Assembly: GCF_004359195.1 (NCBI RefSeq)
Contig: NZ_CP037954.1
Location: 1,550,001-1,614,000, forward strand
Direction of reading: 5' to 3'
DNA: 64,000 bases
Source: Chryseobacterium salivictor
GTDB lineage: Bacteria; Bacteroidota; Bacteroidia; Flavobacteriales; Weeksellaceae
Shown here: positions 56,197 to 64,000 of the stretch, in pieces
Layout: each line of letters starts with the position of its first letter
How positions within the stretch are numbered: the stretch's first letter is position 1
Position numbers and translations under genes: made by a program
Notes under the pieces: generated by a model
The model's input: only the letters and a program-made list of their open reading frames with translations
Told to the model about the DNA's origin: nothing
The model's database searches: none

Positions 56197-56793
56197 TATG
56201 CTCTCTCCATTTTCAGCCGTTTCTTCCGGTTGTGGTTCGTTGGGTTTTAGGAAAGAAAAACTTACGTTTCCATATTTTCTGGTGTCGGTAATATTCGGAT
56301 GTTCCAGTTTTGTACGGCTTTGGTGTTCCAAAATAAAGACGCCGTTTTCCTTGAGGTAATTATTCTTCAATACCAGAGAAATGAGTTCCTGGTACTTTTC
56401 TACCTCCATTTCGAACGGCGGATCTGCAACCACGATATCGTAGGATTTGCGGTTTCTGTTTTTCTTTAAATACTCAAAAACGTCGCCCCGGATGGCATTC
56501 ACCTGCGTGTTCATTTCAAGCTCTGTTGCGGTAGCATTGATGAAACCGGCATGGCGGGCATTCATCTCGATTGAAGTTACGTCTTTGCAGCCTCTGGAAG
56601 CGAATTCCAGTGAAATCGATCCGATTCCGGCAAAAAGATCAAGTACAGAAATCGAGGCGTAATCCAGTCGGAAACGGTTTTCGATAATACTGAACAGGGC
56701 TTCTTTGGCAAAATCGGTCGTCGGTCTTACATCGAAGTTTTTCGGAGCGGAAATTCTTTTGGCTTTCCATTGGCCACTTATTATTCTGTACAT
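56191..56793 (-). CDS. rsmD: 16S rRNA (guanine(966)-N(2))-methyltransferase RsmD
   Basis: A 200-residue SAM-dependent methyltransferase for G966 of 16S rRNA. It begins YRIISGQWKAKRISAP and DVRPTTDFAKEALFSII, followed by VLDLFAGIGSISLEFASRG (SAM-binding motif I) and VVADPPFEMEVEKY (catalytic DPPF). The frame is open to 56841, but the extra 16 residues are a Pro/His/Thr-rich translation of a repeat; the ATG at 56793 fits the family start. Upstream on the same strand is the DUF3822 gene, a usual Bacteroidota neighbour. Confidence 0.92.
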   Translation of the reverse strand: MYRIISGQWKAKRISAPKNFDVRPTTDFAKEALFSIIENRFRLDYASISVLDLFAGIGSISLEFASRGCKDVTSIEMNARHAGFINATATELEMNTQVNAIRGDVFEYLKKNRNRKSYDIVVADPPFEMEVEKYQELISLVLKNNYLKENGVFILEHQSRTKLEHPNITDTRKYGNVSFSFLKPNEPQPEETAENGESIE

Positions 56794-57142
56794 GGGTGTA
56801 GGTGCTGGATGTTTGGTGCTGGGGGTTTGGGGTGGATGCACAAGAAGTGCAATTTAAGTCAATTTATTTCTAAATGTATATCTATTGTTTTATTTTAACG
56901 CAAAGGCGCAAAGATTTTTGAAAAAATAGCTTTACAAAAATTACGGTCGCAAAGGCGTTTGACTTCGTCGAATCTTCGATTTCACTTGGCAAAGAAAATT
57001 TCAACATTTGCTTTTTTATCTTTTATTTACTTTAGATAAGTAAAGCTTTTGTGTCTTTTGTGGTTAAATAAGAGGAGTTTAAAATTTATTGACGATTCAC
57101 TTTACTTGGCTCTTTTTACTTTTTCCTTGGCTCTTACTACAT
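56794..57142. repeat. Intergenic region with several dispersed repeats
   Basis: Between DUF3822 and rsmD are a GGTGCTGGATGTTTGGTGC-like string (56795-56835), AACGCAAAGGCGCAAAGATT (56896-56916) with TTTGACTTCGTCGAATC (about 56966-56982), a CAAAAG head in minus orientation (57042-57066) and a GAGCCAAGTA-type repeat (57101-57136). No gene is supported. Confidence 0.75.
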
Positions 57143-57865
57143 TTATCGTGCATTCAAAATAAAGTTTTTGTTCGGAATATTATCGTAAACGATTTTCAGG
57201 CTTTTCACAAACTTCTTTAATTCTGAAATAAATGTTTCATTTTCGGTCGTTTCGCCGTAAACAAAAAACTGGGTATCCGCAATTCCAAATCCGATTTTAC
57301 TGATGGTAAACATAATGAAATAAAGAAAATCGACTTCCGAGTTCACATCCAGATTATTGTAAAGGATTATTTTTTTATGGTCCAAGGCGAAAAACTCACA
57401 TTGCTGATGATACAGATTAATATGAATTTCCTTCTGGTTTTTGGCCGTTATCTGATTCAGAAACTGTTCGCCCGAAAAATTGAATTTCGCAGGGATGGCG
57501 GTGTTTTTTATTTTCTGATAGATAGATTTCGGGAAGGTATAATAAAACTGAACGCCGAATTTTTTATTTACCGAAAGCATTAATTCTTCCTGATCTTCAT
57601 CCACAGGAGCGTTATAAGCAATCAGACCGTATCCCAAATCGTGTTCCTTAAAACCTTCCGGCATTAAGGTAAAATGATTCAAAGCAGAAATGACGGTGAT
57701 TTCTTTATATTTTTTCAGCGCTAAAATCTCATCAATCTTTTGGCTGAGCGCGTTTTCAGGCGATTCTTCGGTTACAAAAAAAGAGTGCTCCTCAGAAACA
57801 TTCCTGTTCCTGGAAATCTGGTATTGTACGCCGTCTTTGGTAAAAAGTAATTTGAGTTGTTCCAT
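57143..57865 (-). CDS. DUF3822 family protein
   Basis: A 240-residue protein of the DUF3822 family, unknown in function. The fold resembles an actin/ASKHA-like ATPase half as often suggested for the family, but no phosphate-binding motif can be pointed out safely. Recognisable stretches are LFTKDGVQYQISRN at the start and EFFALDHKKIILYNNLDV near 160. It lies upstream of rsmD on the same strand in the usual Bacteroidota order. An exact -7 box TAAATTTG (minus strand, 57878-57885) is 12 bases before the ATG. Confidence 0.82.
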   Translation of the reverse strand: MEQLKLLFTKDGVQYQISRNRNVSEEHSFFVTEESPENALSQKIDEILALKKYKEITVISALNHFTLMPEGFKEHDLGYGLIAYNAPVDEDQEELMLSVNKKFGVQFYYTFPKSIYQKIKNTAIPAKFNFSGEQFLNQITAKNQKEIHINLYHQQCEFFALDHKKIILYNNLDVNSEVDFLYFIMFTISKIGFGIADTQFFVYGETTENETFISELKKFVKSLKIVYDNIPNKNFILNAR

Positions 57866-58228
57866 GCTTTACGAGCGCAAATTTATTAAAATTAATCGGC
57901 TTTTGAAATTTTCTTATTTTTGAAGAGTTATGAGCAAAGTCATGAGCCCGGGTGAAAGAGATTTGCTACTTTTACATAGGTTTTTAATAAAGGATCTGAG
58001 ATTTCAAACCATCAGGATTTAACCGCAAAAGGGACAAAAGATCATTGCAGAAAAAGTTCTTCAAAAGAATGCCGAAAATGGAACCACTTTTAACAGGGCT
58101 TCTTTTGCAGACTATTGATTTACTTTTATTAAAATTAAACTTTTGCATCTTTTGCGGTGAAAAAATACAGCGATCTCAAGATTGAAACCAAATCCATTAA
58201 ACGAATTTTTTAATCAATATTAAATAGT
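57866..58228. other. Divergent intergenic region with inverted CAAAAG heads
   Basis: The gap holds the DUF3822 promoter (57878-57885), a CAAAAG-head module in plus orientation from 58021 (with the longer tail CTTCAAAAGAATGCC) and a minus-oriented head at 58137-58160, enclosing about 95 bases. No promoter match was found for the DUF6370 gene. Confidence 0.7.
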
Positions 58229-58531
58229 ATGAAAAGAGTCTTATTGGTATTCTTGCTGTTAGTTTCAGTAAGTATTTTTGCCCAGAAAGTTCAGAACCAG
58301 ACGGTTGACGCGGCTTGCGGAATGTGTCAGTTCAAAATCAAATCCGATAAAGGGTGCGCCATGGCCGTCAAAATTGATGGCAAAGTCTATCACGTCGAAG
58401 GTTTAGACAAAAAAACATACGGTGACGCTCACGCCGAAGACGGCTATTGCAAAATCATGAAAAAAGCGGTTGTCAGTGGGGAAGTTAAGAAAGGGAAGTT
58501 TTATGCAACCAGTTTTAAGTATGTAGAGTAG
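58229..58531 (+). CDS. DUF6370 family exported protein
   Basis: A 100-residue protein with a signal peptide (MKRVLLVFLLLVSVSIFAQ). The mature part has AACGMCQFKIKSDKGCAMAVKI, a CxxC plus third cysteine, then VEGLDKKTYGDAHAEDGYC with a fourth cysteine; this C-x2-C ... C ... GDAH ... C pattern defines the family. The Cys/His content suggests metal binding in the periplasm, but no function is established. Stands alone, followed by repeats. Confidence 0.85.
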   Translation: MKRVLLVFLLLVSVSIFAQKVQNQTVDAACGMCQFKIKSDKGCAMAVKIDGKVYHVEGLDKKTYGDAHAEDGYCKIMKKAVVSGEVKKGKFYATSFKYVE

Positions 58532-58918
58532 GGAGCTGCTGGGTGAGGGATGTTAGGTGTTTGATGTAGGATGTGCGGTGCAGGATGCAAGGTGCAAGGA
58601 TGCAGACAATTGGTGCAGGAGGTTTGATGGTAATACTCAATCATCAATTCATAAAGTTATTCACGCATTCACTAAATTCACCAAATTCACTCATTGCGTG
58701 ATGTAGGATGCAAGATGTTTATGATGGGTGCAGGATGCAAGGGTGCAAGGTGCAAGGATGCAGGCTGTAATGGGTAGTAGCGAATAGTTAATTTTGCGTC
58801 TATCGTCTATCGTCTATCGTCTATCGTCTATCGTCTATCGTCTATCGTCTATTGTCCAACATCCAAACATCCAAACATCCAAACATTCATCATCCATCAT
58901 CCATCACCCAGCATCCAA
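58532..58918. repeat. GGATGCAAGGTGC-type strings and a GTCTATC heptamer array
   Basis: 58535-58765 is rich in GGTGCAAGGATGCAGG-like words with short CATTCACTAAATTCACC words inside. 58798-58846 holds seven perfect tandem copies of GTCTATC, then one GTCTATT. 58859-58919 continues with ATCCAAACATCCAAACATCC and ATCATCCATC words, the approximate reverse complement of the first part, running right up to the Smr gene stop. No gene is supported. Confidence 0.85.
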
Positions 58919-59413
58919 CTACCGAAAATACACCAATACGGTGCCCGATTGATGGTGAAGTATTTCTTTGTTCTGAAACTCCAGATGGGTTTGGCTTTCC
59001 AGCACGTCGTGGACCATTTGCTGCAAAATGCCGTCTCCGATTCCGTGGATAATCTCCAGTTTTTTCAGGTTGTTTTTCCGGCAGTAGTCGATGGTGGTCA
59101 GGAGTTTTTCTTTTTGAAGAAAGAGCCGGTCAAAGGAGTTGTAACCTGCGGGATTCTTTACCAGATGTTCGAAATGCAGATCCAGCACAAAAGGTTTCTT
59201 ATCATGCTTTTTAGAAACGGGTTTTGACAGTTCTTTTTTCTGAACAGTTTTTATCTGTTCATAAATTTCCGCCTGCTGCAGGACGAGTTCCTCAGCATTG
59301 TATTCATACCGGAATCCGTGCTCATCTTCAATCGTCACTTTTTTTCCTTTGATGCTCATGATTTTCCCTTTCAGGTTGTCATCGATTACCGAAACGGGGT
59401 CGCCTGTTTTCAT
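58919..59413 (-). CDS. Smr domain-containing protein
   Basis: A 164-residue protein. A small N-terminal KOW/SH3-like region (GDPVSVIDDNLKGKIMSIKG) is followed by a Smr domain with LDLH (77-80) and HGIGDG (123-128), the motifs of the MutS2-type nicking endonuclease or ribosome-quality-control nuclease. As a stand-alone Smr protein its substrate is unknown. An exact -7 box TAATTTTG (minus strand, 59430-59437) is 16 bases upstream. Confidence 0.88.
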   Translation of the reverse strand: MKTGDPVSVIDDNLKGKIMSIKGKKVTIEDEHGFRYEYNAEELVLQQAEIYEQIKTVQKKELSKPVSKKHDKKPFVLDLHFEHLVKNPAGYNSFDRLFLQKEKLLTTIDYCRKNNLKKLEIIHGIGDGILQQMVHDVLESQTHLEFQNKEILHHQSGTVLVYFR

Positions 59414-60051
59414 GTTTTTCCTTATTTTGCAAAATTAAGGAAATTGAAATAGAGAATCCCCAGAGAGGTGAAAATTTAATTTTGCTGAGAGCCTGTTTAA
59501 ATTTCATCAAAATTAATTTCCCAAACCCTTACTTCGGCTTCGCTCAGCATAAAAAAGGGCGTAATTTTGATGAAATTTTCAGAGAATTTTTCCACCTTTT
59601 AGGGTTGGGAAAAAGAAAAATTCTTTGAAAATTTGATTTTTGAATAATTTTTAAACAGGCTCTGAAGGTTTTTCAAAAGATCAAAGGGGGTAGTTCAATT
59701 TCGGATGCCAATGGTAAATGATTTCTATTCTTAAATCCCGTATCAAAATTTAAAAGATTTGACCATTTTCTTTTCGCCTCCGGCTACGGTAAGTTATCCG
59801 GTATTCCAAAAGTTGAGGTTGGTTACATTAAAATACAGTTTCCGCGTAAATTTTTCTCTATCTAATTAAAACAGGAAACCCTGAGAATGGGTTTGTGCGC
59901 TGTGAGTTAAAGAAATTTCGAAGGCTAACTTGACTGTATTTTCTGGTCGGTGAGATAAGGTTTTTGCTTGTTTGTTACAGAAGAAAGAAATAATTTATAC
60001 TTATTCATGTTAAATTAATACATTATTCATAATTAATGTGATAATATTCAC
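59414..60051. other. Long intergenic region with a MITE-like element
   Basis: The gap between the divergent Smr and adhesin genes contains the Smr promoter, the 176-base inverted-repeat element at 59488-59663, and about 390 further bases in which I see nothing beyond AT-rich sequence and a CGCCTCCGGCTACGG-type string near 59776. No gene is supported. Confidence 0.6.
59488..59663. mobile_element. MITE-like element with 14-bp terminal inverted repeats
   Basis: AGAGCCTGTTTAAA (59488-59501) and TTTAAACAGGCTCT (59650-59663) are perfect inverted ends. Subterminal ATTTCATCAAAATTA and TAATTTTGATGAAAT form a second inverted pair inside, and CCCAAACCC/GGGTTGGG a third. TGA flanks both ends if the repeat is taken from GAGCC. 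No ORF is inside. A lone similar end, AGAGCCTGTGTAAATTT, is at 29972-29988. Confidence 0.55.
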
Positions 60052-60059
60052 TAAGTTTG
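60052..60059 (+). promoter_or_regulatory. -7 box of the T9SS adhesin gene
   Basis: TAAGTTTG, an exact TAnnTTTG match 26 bases before the ATG at 60086. Confidence 0.6.
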
Positions 60060-60085
60060 ACAACTAATTAAAAATTCAATATTTT

Positions 60086-63000
60086 ATGAAAACAAATTTA
60101 TTTTTGCGGCGACTGCTCTTATTGTGGGTATTCGCTTTTTCTGCCAGTGTCTGGGGGCAGACCTACTTTGACATGTCGAGTGCAGACTATTCCCAAAATT
60201 TTAATGGAATTACTACATTGCCAACAAATTTTAATACTGTAAGCGTATTAAATACAGGATCAATTCCAGCAGCAACTAAGACTACATCTTCATCAACAAA
60301 TACACTTGCCGTAGTTGCTTCAGCAGCAGCAGTTGGTATAGATGCTTCAAGTTCTACAAAATTAGTTTTTCTTACTACTGGTGCAACTGACAATACTACA
60401 TCTATTGCAACTGATTTGAATTTGAATTTCGCAAATAGAACAGCAGGAAATTTAAGTTTTGATGCTTCTACTATTTTTAATGGGACTGGAAATAGAGTGA
60501 GTTCTTTGAAAGTTTATTATTCACTTAATGGCACAACTTGGACGGAATTAACAGGAACTAATTTACCATACGTTGCAACAAATAATGTGGCAGGAAGTAG
60601 TGCAATTAATATAACATTGCCATCTGCTTTAAATAATGAAGCAAATGTAAAGTTTAGATTTTATTATCATAATGGAAGTGGAGGTTCAACGGGTAGTCGC
60701 CCTAGAATAGGGATTGATAATTTATCTGTAACTTCTACATCATTTAATACTACTGTCCCTAATTTGTCAATTTCAGGAAACTTAGGTCATGGTGCAACAT
60801 GTGAAAATACAGAAGCAACTAATATTACATACACGATTACTAATAATGGTACTTTAGCGGATGGAATTACAGTAACATCATCTGATCCTCAGTTTGTAGT
60901 GAGCGATATATCCTCAACCTCAATTCCTGCTAATGGAACAGCAACGTTTAAAGTGACTTTTACTCCTACATCAGCAGGGGATAAGAGTTCAACAATAACA
61001 GTGACGAGTACAACAGCAGGCAGTAATACCGCAACTTATGGATTAACTGGGAAAGGATTAAATACCCCACCAACAGTTACTACCCCTACCAGTACAGCAA
61101 TAACTGCAAGTACAGCAACTTTAGGTGGAAACATTACCATTCAAGGATGTTCTCCAATTACAGAAAGAGGAATCTATTACAGCACAACTAATAATTTTGC
61201 AGAGGGTACTGGAACTAAACTTTCTGAAGAAGGATCTTTTACTACTGGTGTATTTACTGTAAATGCTAGTGGGTTAAATTCTAGTACAACTTATTATTAT
61301 AAAGCATTCGCTACCTCAGAAAGTGGTACTGCTTATAGTACGCAAGGGACTTTTATAACAACTGCAATTGCTGCAACTGTAGCAACTGCTGCAACTGATA
61401 TTGCCGAAACAGGTTTTACAGCAAATTGGGAAGCGGTTGCTGGTGCGACCGGATACGAACTTGATGTTTTTAATAAAGTCATCGGGATCTCTCCTAATTT
61501 AGTAGTTAATCCAGGATTTGAAAGTTCAAACCTAAATGATTGGAGTTTTGAATCAGGTATGAATCAAGTAATTTCAACTTCTCAAGTGAAAACAGGTACA
61601 TCTTCGTTGTATTCAACAGTTTTAGCCACTAAAAATTTAAGTCAGGCAATCGATGTTGAAGTGGGGAAAGAGTATAAATTGAAGTTCAGTTATTACATCG
61701 ATCAGGCTTCAACTGGAAATGGCTTTAGAGTTTGGACGACCACTGGAGGGACTATTCAGCTGCCGTCTTCTTCTACATATTTTAACACTAAAGGTTCATG
61801 GGTTGACATTGAAGAAACTTTTACAGCTAATAGTTCAATCCTTGTACTTAATTTGAGACTTTATAGTGGTGTTAAAATTTATTTCGATGATTTTGAATTA
61901 CTTAAAACTTCACCTTCTGTTACAGAAAATTATGTGTCTGGTTATAATCCGAAAACAATTACAGATGGTTCTACAGTAATAAGTGATGTTACTGGACTAA
62001 ATTCAGGCACAAAATATTACTACAGAGTTCGTGCAAAAGACGCTACTTCAGAATCGGTAAATTCTAATGTAATTGATGTGACCACCTTAGGTTCTATTAC
62101 CTGGGGTAATTCAGGATGGTCAAACGAAATAGGTCCAGATGCAGCAAAAAATGCTGTAATTGATTACGATTATACAGGAGCAGCTTTCAAGGCAAATTCT
62201 GTAAAAGTAAATTTAGGAAAAACACTAACAATCAACAGTTCTGTTACAACAGGAGATGTAACCAATAACGGTTCAATCATTTTGAACGATGGTGCAAGTT
62301 TCTTTCAAACTACCGGTGCAAAATATGAGGGCAGCGGAACATTTACAGTAGATAGAAACACTTCAAGCGCGAAAGATAAATATGCTTTCTGGAGTTCACC
62401 GGTGGCGGACCAGAATATGTACGGTCTATTTGGCATCAATAAGCCAGCGTTTGTGATGACCTATAATACCGCAACCAATTTTTATGACACGGTTGATCAA
62501 TCTGCTACGGCAGCCCGTGGAGTAGGGTATTCAATTAAAACTCCGGATAATACGGGAGCAGCTTTTGTAGGCGCTCCAAATAATGGTACCTTCACCACAC
62601 CTTTGAGTTTATTGGGTGACAAATACAATCTGGTAGGCAACCCTTATCCATCCAACTTAGATTTAACCAAATTTTTAAATGATAATATTACAAATATTGA
62701 ATCTACCCTTTGGTTCTGGGATAACACAAGTGGTCCGGTGAAAACACAAAACGGAACTACTGCCGCCAGTAATGGCTATGCAACTTTTAACGCAGCAGGA
62801 AGTGGTACTTGGGTAAAAGCAACGAGTGCGTCTGCAACTAATGCGCCTGACGGAGCTACGGCTAAAATTGGACAGGGATTTATTGTTAAAGCAACAACAA
62901 CTAATACGCTTCTCTTCAATAATGATATGAGAGTTGCTGATACCGGTAATAACTTTAATAGATCATCAGGTAAAACTGATGAGGGTAAATATTGGTTAAC

Positions 63001-63625
63001 ATTAACCACTCCATATAATACCAGAATTACACAAGCAATCACTTATCAAAACGGAGGTTCTAATAGTTATGATGCTTACGATTCCAAAGCATTAAGCAGC
63101 GGGTCTGATGCGTTTTATAGTTTCGCAGGTGCTGAAAAAGTGATTATTCAGGGTAAAGCACCTTTTAGCGCTGATGATGTGGTTGTCTTAGGAAACAAGC
63201 ATTTCGAAAATGGTAATTTCAAAATCGAACTTACGAAGACTGAAGGTCTGTTTGCAGAAGGACAAGCAATTTATTTGAGAGATAAAGTAACAGGAACTGA
63301 GACCAATCTTCAGGAAGGAACTTATTCATTCTCTTCAAATGCTGGTGATTTTACAGACCGTTTTGAAGTAGTTTATAGTAAAACTGTTTTAGGAACTAAT
63401 GCTGCCGCAAAAAGTACGATTGCGGTTTATAGAAATGGAGATGACTTTGTAATCGATTCTCCTTCAAAAATAGCGTCTGTTGAAGTGTATGATGCTTCAG
63501 GAAAATTAATGAAATCGTTGAAATCAAATGGTAATAAAGAAACAGTAAGCAACTTGTCCAGAGGGGTTTATATTCTTAAAATAACCACTGCAACAGAAAC
63601 GGTTTCTAAAAAAATTATCAAATAA
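60086..63625 (+). CDS. Large multidomain surface protein with T9SS type A sorting domain
   Basis: A 1179-residue exported protein. Order: signal peptide (to about 25); beta-sandwich (about 30-215); choice-of-anchor-D-like domain from PNLSISGNLGHGATCEN (about 228-327); fibronectin III-like domain (about 330-425); a second fibronectin III domain interrupted by a carbohydrate-binding-like module LVVNPGFESSNLNDWSFESG (about 468-612) and resuming at ENYVSGYNPKT; a long repeat-poor beta region; and the C-terminal sorting domain DSPSKIASVEVYDASGKLMK ... KKIIK. It should be secreted and anchored by T9SS. Ligand unknown. Confidence 0.9.
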   Translation: MKTNLFLRRLLLLWVFAFSASVWGQTYFDMSSADYSQNFNGITTLPTNFNTVSVLNTGSIPAATKTTSSSTNTLAVVASAAAVGIDASSSTKLVFLTTGATDNTTSIATDLNLNFANRTAGNLSFDASTIFNGTGNRVSSLKVYYSLNGTTWTELTGTNLPYVATNNVAGSSAINITLPSALNNEANVKFRFYYHNGSGGSTGSRPRIGIDNLSVTSTSFNTTVPNLSISGNLGHGATCENTEATNITYTITNNGTLADGITVTSSDPQFVVSDISSTSIPANGTATFKVTFTPTSAGDKSSTITVTSTTAGSNTATYGLTGKGLNTPPTVTTPTSTAITASTATLGGNITIQGCSPITERGIYYSTTNNFAEGTGTKLSEEGSFTTGVFTVNASGLNSSTTYYYKAFATSESGTAYSTQGTFITTAIAATVATAATDIAETGFTANWEAVAGATGYELDVFNKVIGISPNLVVNPGFESSNLNDWSFESGMNQVISTSQVKTGTSSLYSTVLATKNLSQAIDVEVGKEYKLKFSYYIDQASTGNGFRVWTTTGGTIQLPSSSTYFNTKGSWVDIEETFTANSSILVLNLRLYSGVKIYFDDFELLKTSPSVTENYVSGYNPKTITDGSTVISDVTGLNSGTKYYYRVRAKDATSESVNSNVIDVTTLGSITWGNSGWSNEIGPDAAKNAVIDYDYTGAAFKANSVKVNLGKTLTINSSVTTGDVTNNGSIILNDGASFFQTTGAKYEGSGTFTVDRNTSSAKDKYAFWSSPVADQNMYGLFGINKPAFVMTYNTATNFYDTVDQSATAARGVGYSIKTPDNTGAAFVGAPNNGTFTTPLSLLGDKYNLVGNPYPSNLDLTKFLNDNITNIESTLWFWDNTSGPVKTQNGTTAASNGYATFNAAGSGTWVKATSASATNAPDGATAKIGQGFIVKATTTNTLLFNNDMRVADTGNNFNRSSGKTDEGKYWLTLTTPYNTRITQAITYQNGGSNSYDAYDSKALSSGSDAFYSFAGAEKVIIQGKAPFSADDVVVLGNKHFENGNFKIELTKTEGLFAEGQAIYLRDKVTGTETNLQEGTYSFSSNAGDFTDRFEVVYSKTVLGTNAAAKSTIAVYRNGDDFVIDSPSKIASVEVYDASGKLMKSLKSNGNKETVSNLSRGVYILKITTATETVSKKIIK

Positions 63626-63640
63626 TTTTAAACTAAAAAA

Positions 63641-63886
63641 ATGAAAAAAGTAATAATGATAATGGTTGTATTATTTACCACCATTGGGTATAGCCAAAAG
63701 GCATCTAAAGATTATAAGTTCTTTAATAATTCAAGCCAGAGTGCTTCCTCTGAGGAAGAAACGACAGATGCTCCCAGTGAGCCAGGAGATCCTGCTCCCA
63801 TAGACGACTACCTTCCCCTCCTCGCTATAGCGGGGGCCGGAATGGCCCTTTATTTTGGCAGAAAAAAATACATCCTGACCAAATAA
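63641..63886 (+). CDS. Small exported protein with a PID-CTERM-like C-terminal tail
   Basis: An 81-residue protein with a signal peptide (MKKVIMIMVVLFTTIGYSQ), a Ser/Glu/Thr/Pro-rich middle, and the tripartite end PAPIDDYLPLLAIAGAGMALYFGRKK: a Pro-Ile-Asp motif, a hydrophobic helix and a basic terminus. This is the layout of exosortase- or rhombosortase-type sorting signals; I recall a Bacteroidota family named PID-CTERM with this pattern. It starts 15 bases after the adhesin gene and is surely co-transcribed. Its function is unknown. Confidence 0.7.
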   Translation: MKKVIMIMVVLFTTIGYSQKASKDYKFFNNSSQSASSEEETTDAPSEPGDPAPIDDYLPLLAIAGAGMALYFGRKKYILTK

Positions 63887-63904
63887 ATAATTAATTATTG
63901 ATTC

Positions 63905-63940
63905 AGAAGACTTCTCCCCGTGAGAGGTCTTCTTTTTTTT
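63905..63940 (+). terminator. Terminator after the adhesin operon
   Basis: AGAAGACTTCTC (63905-63916) pairs with GAGAGGTCTTCT (63922-63933), one G-U pair, around a 5-base loop, then TTTTTTT. The last 60 bases of the window hold nothing recognisable. Confidence 0.9.
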
Positions 63941-64000
63941 GGTAAAGATGAGAAGTGAGGTCTTACTTAAACATGAGACCGAGGGACGGCCCTCAACAGT

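Noticed and set aside
58852-59052. Plus-strand frame over the end of the Smr gene
   Set aside because: It begins in ATCCAAAC repeats and continues as antisense of the Smr-domain gene.

Overview
The window looks like a chromosomal segment of a Bacteroidota, class Flavobacteriia, most likely a member of the Chryseobacterium/Kaistella group of Weeksellaceae. The pointers are low GC; promoters of the TAnnTTTG (-7) type in front of many genes with almost no Shine-Dalgarno sequences; type IX secretion (T9SS) proteins (plug protein, PorP/SprF, a C-terminal sorting-domain adhesin); and families typical of this phylum (DUF3467, DUF4403, DUF3822, DUF6370, GxxExxY, LIC_10190-like membrane protein). The genus is inferred from protein resemblance only.

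Layout. 1-3766: end of a heavy-metal RND efflux operon (adaptor, partial, and CusA/CzcA-type pump). 4099-18053: the core expression cluster tuf, tRNA-Trp, secE, nusG, rplK, rplA, rplJ, rplL, rpoB, rpoC and a DUF3467 gene, with clear terminators after tuf, nusG, rplL and the DUF3467 gene and an 850-base gap before rpoB. 18415-30000: a secreted nuclease, a metallo-beta-lactamase-fold hydrolase, three thioredoxin-fold proteins, miaA, DUF1232, aroC, a large membrane protein, a glycine-zipper lipoprotein, tRNA-Cys, RDD and DUF4403 proteins, mostly on the minus strand. 30241-46811: a luciferase-like oxidoreductase, ribBA with a degenerate cyclohydrolase half, the T9SS plug protein, hemH, a GxxExxY protein, an Nfu scaffold, gamma-carbonic anhydrase, a Pif1-type helicase, lnt, folB, nadA, a HigBA module, an epimerase and gmk. 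47179-64000: yicC, a PASTA protein, an RluD-type pseudouridine synthase, PorP/SprF, two tiny ORFs, a ParE-type toxin/antitoxin pair, hemW, murI, rsmD, DUF3822, DUF6370, a Smr-domain protein, and a T9SS-sorted adhesin followed by a small protein with a C-terminal sorting-like tail.

The genes are mostly housekeeping: translation/transcription, tRNA and rRNA modification, cofactors (riboflavin, heme, NAD, folate, Fe-S), shikimate, envelope and surface secretion. The unusual part is the space between them. It is loaded with short modular repeats: a CAAAAGnCnCAAAAG head seen in at least a dozen places, ATTCGTGCATTCGTGGC hairpins, GATAGA strings, a GAGCCAAGTAAAAAG family, a hairpin-containing extragenic element, and a 176-base element with 14-base terminal inverted repeats. 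Some are amplified into tandem arrays of 104, 187 and about 207 bases. Inverted pairs of the CAAAAG head bracket several short segments, and one nearly perfect pair exactly brackets the GxxExxY gene. That bracketed nuclease-like gene is the best candidate here for an undescribed mobile system, but this is an inference from a single window.
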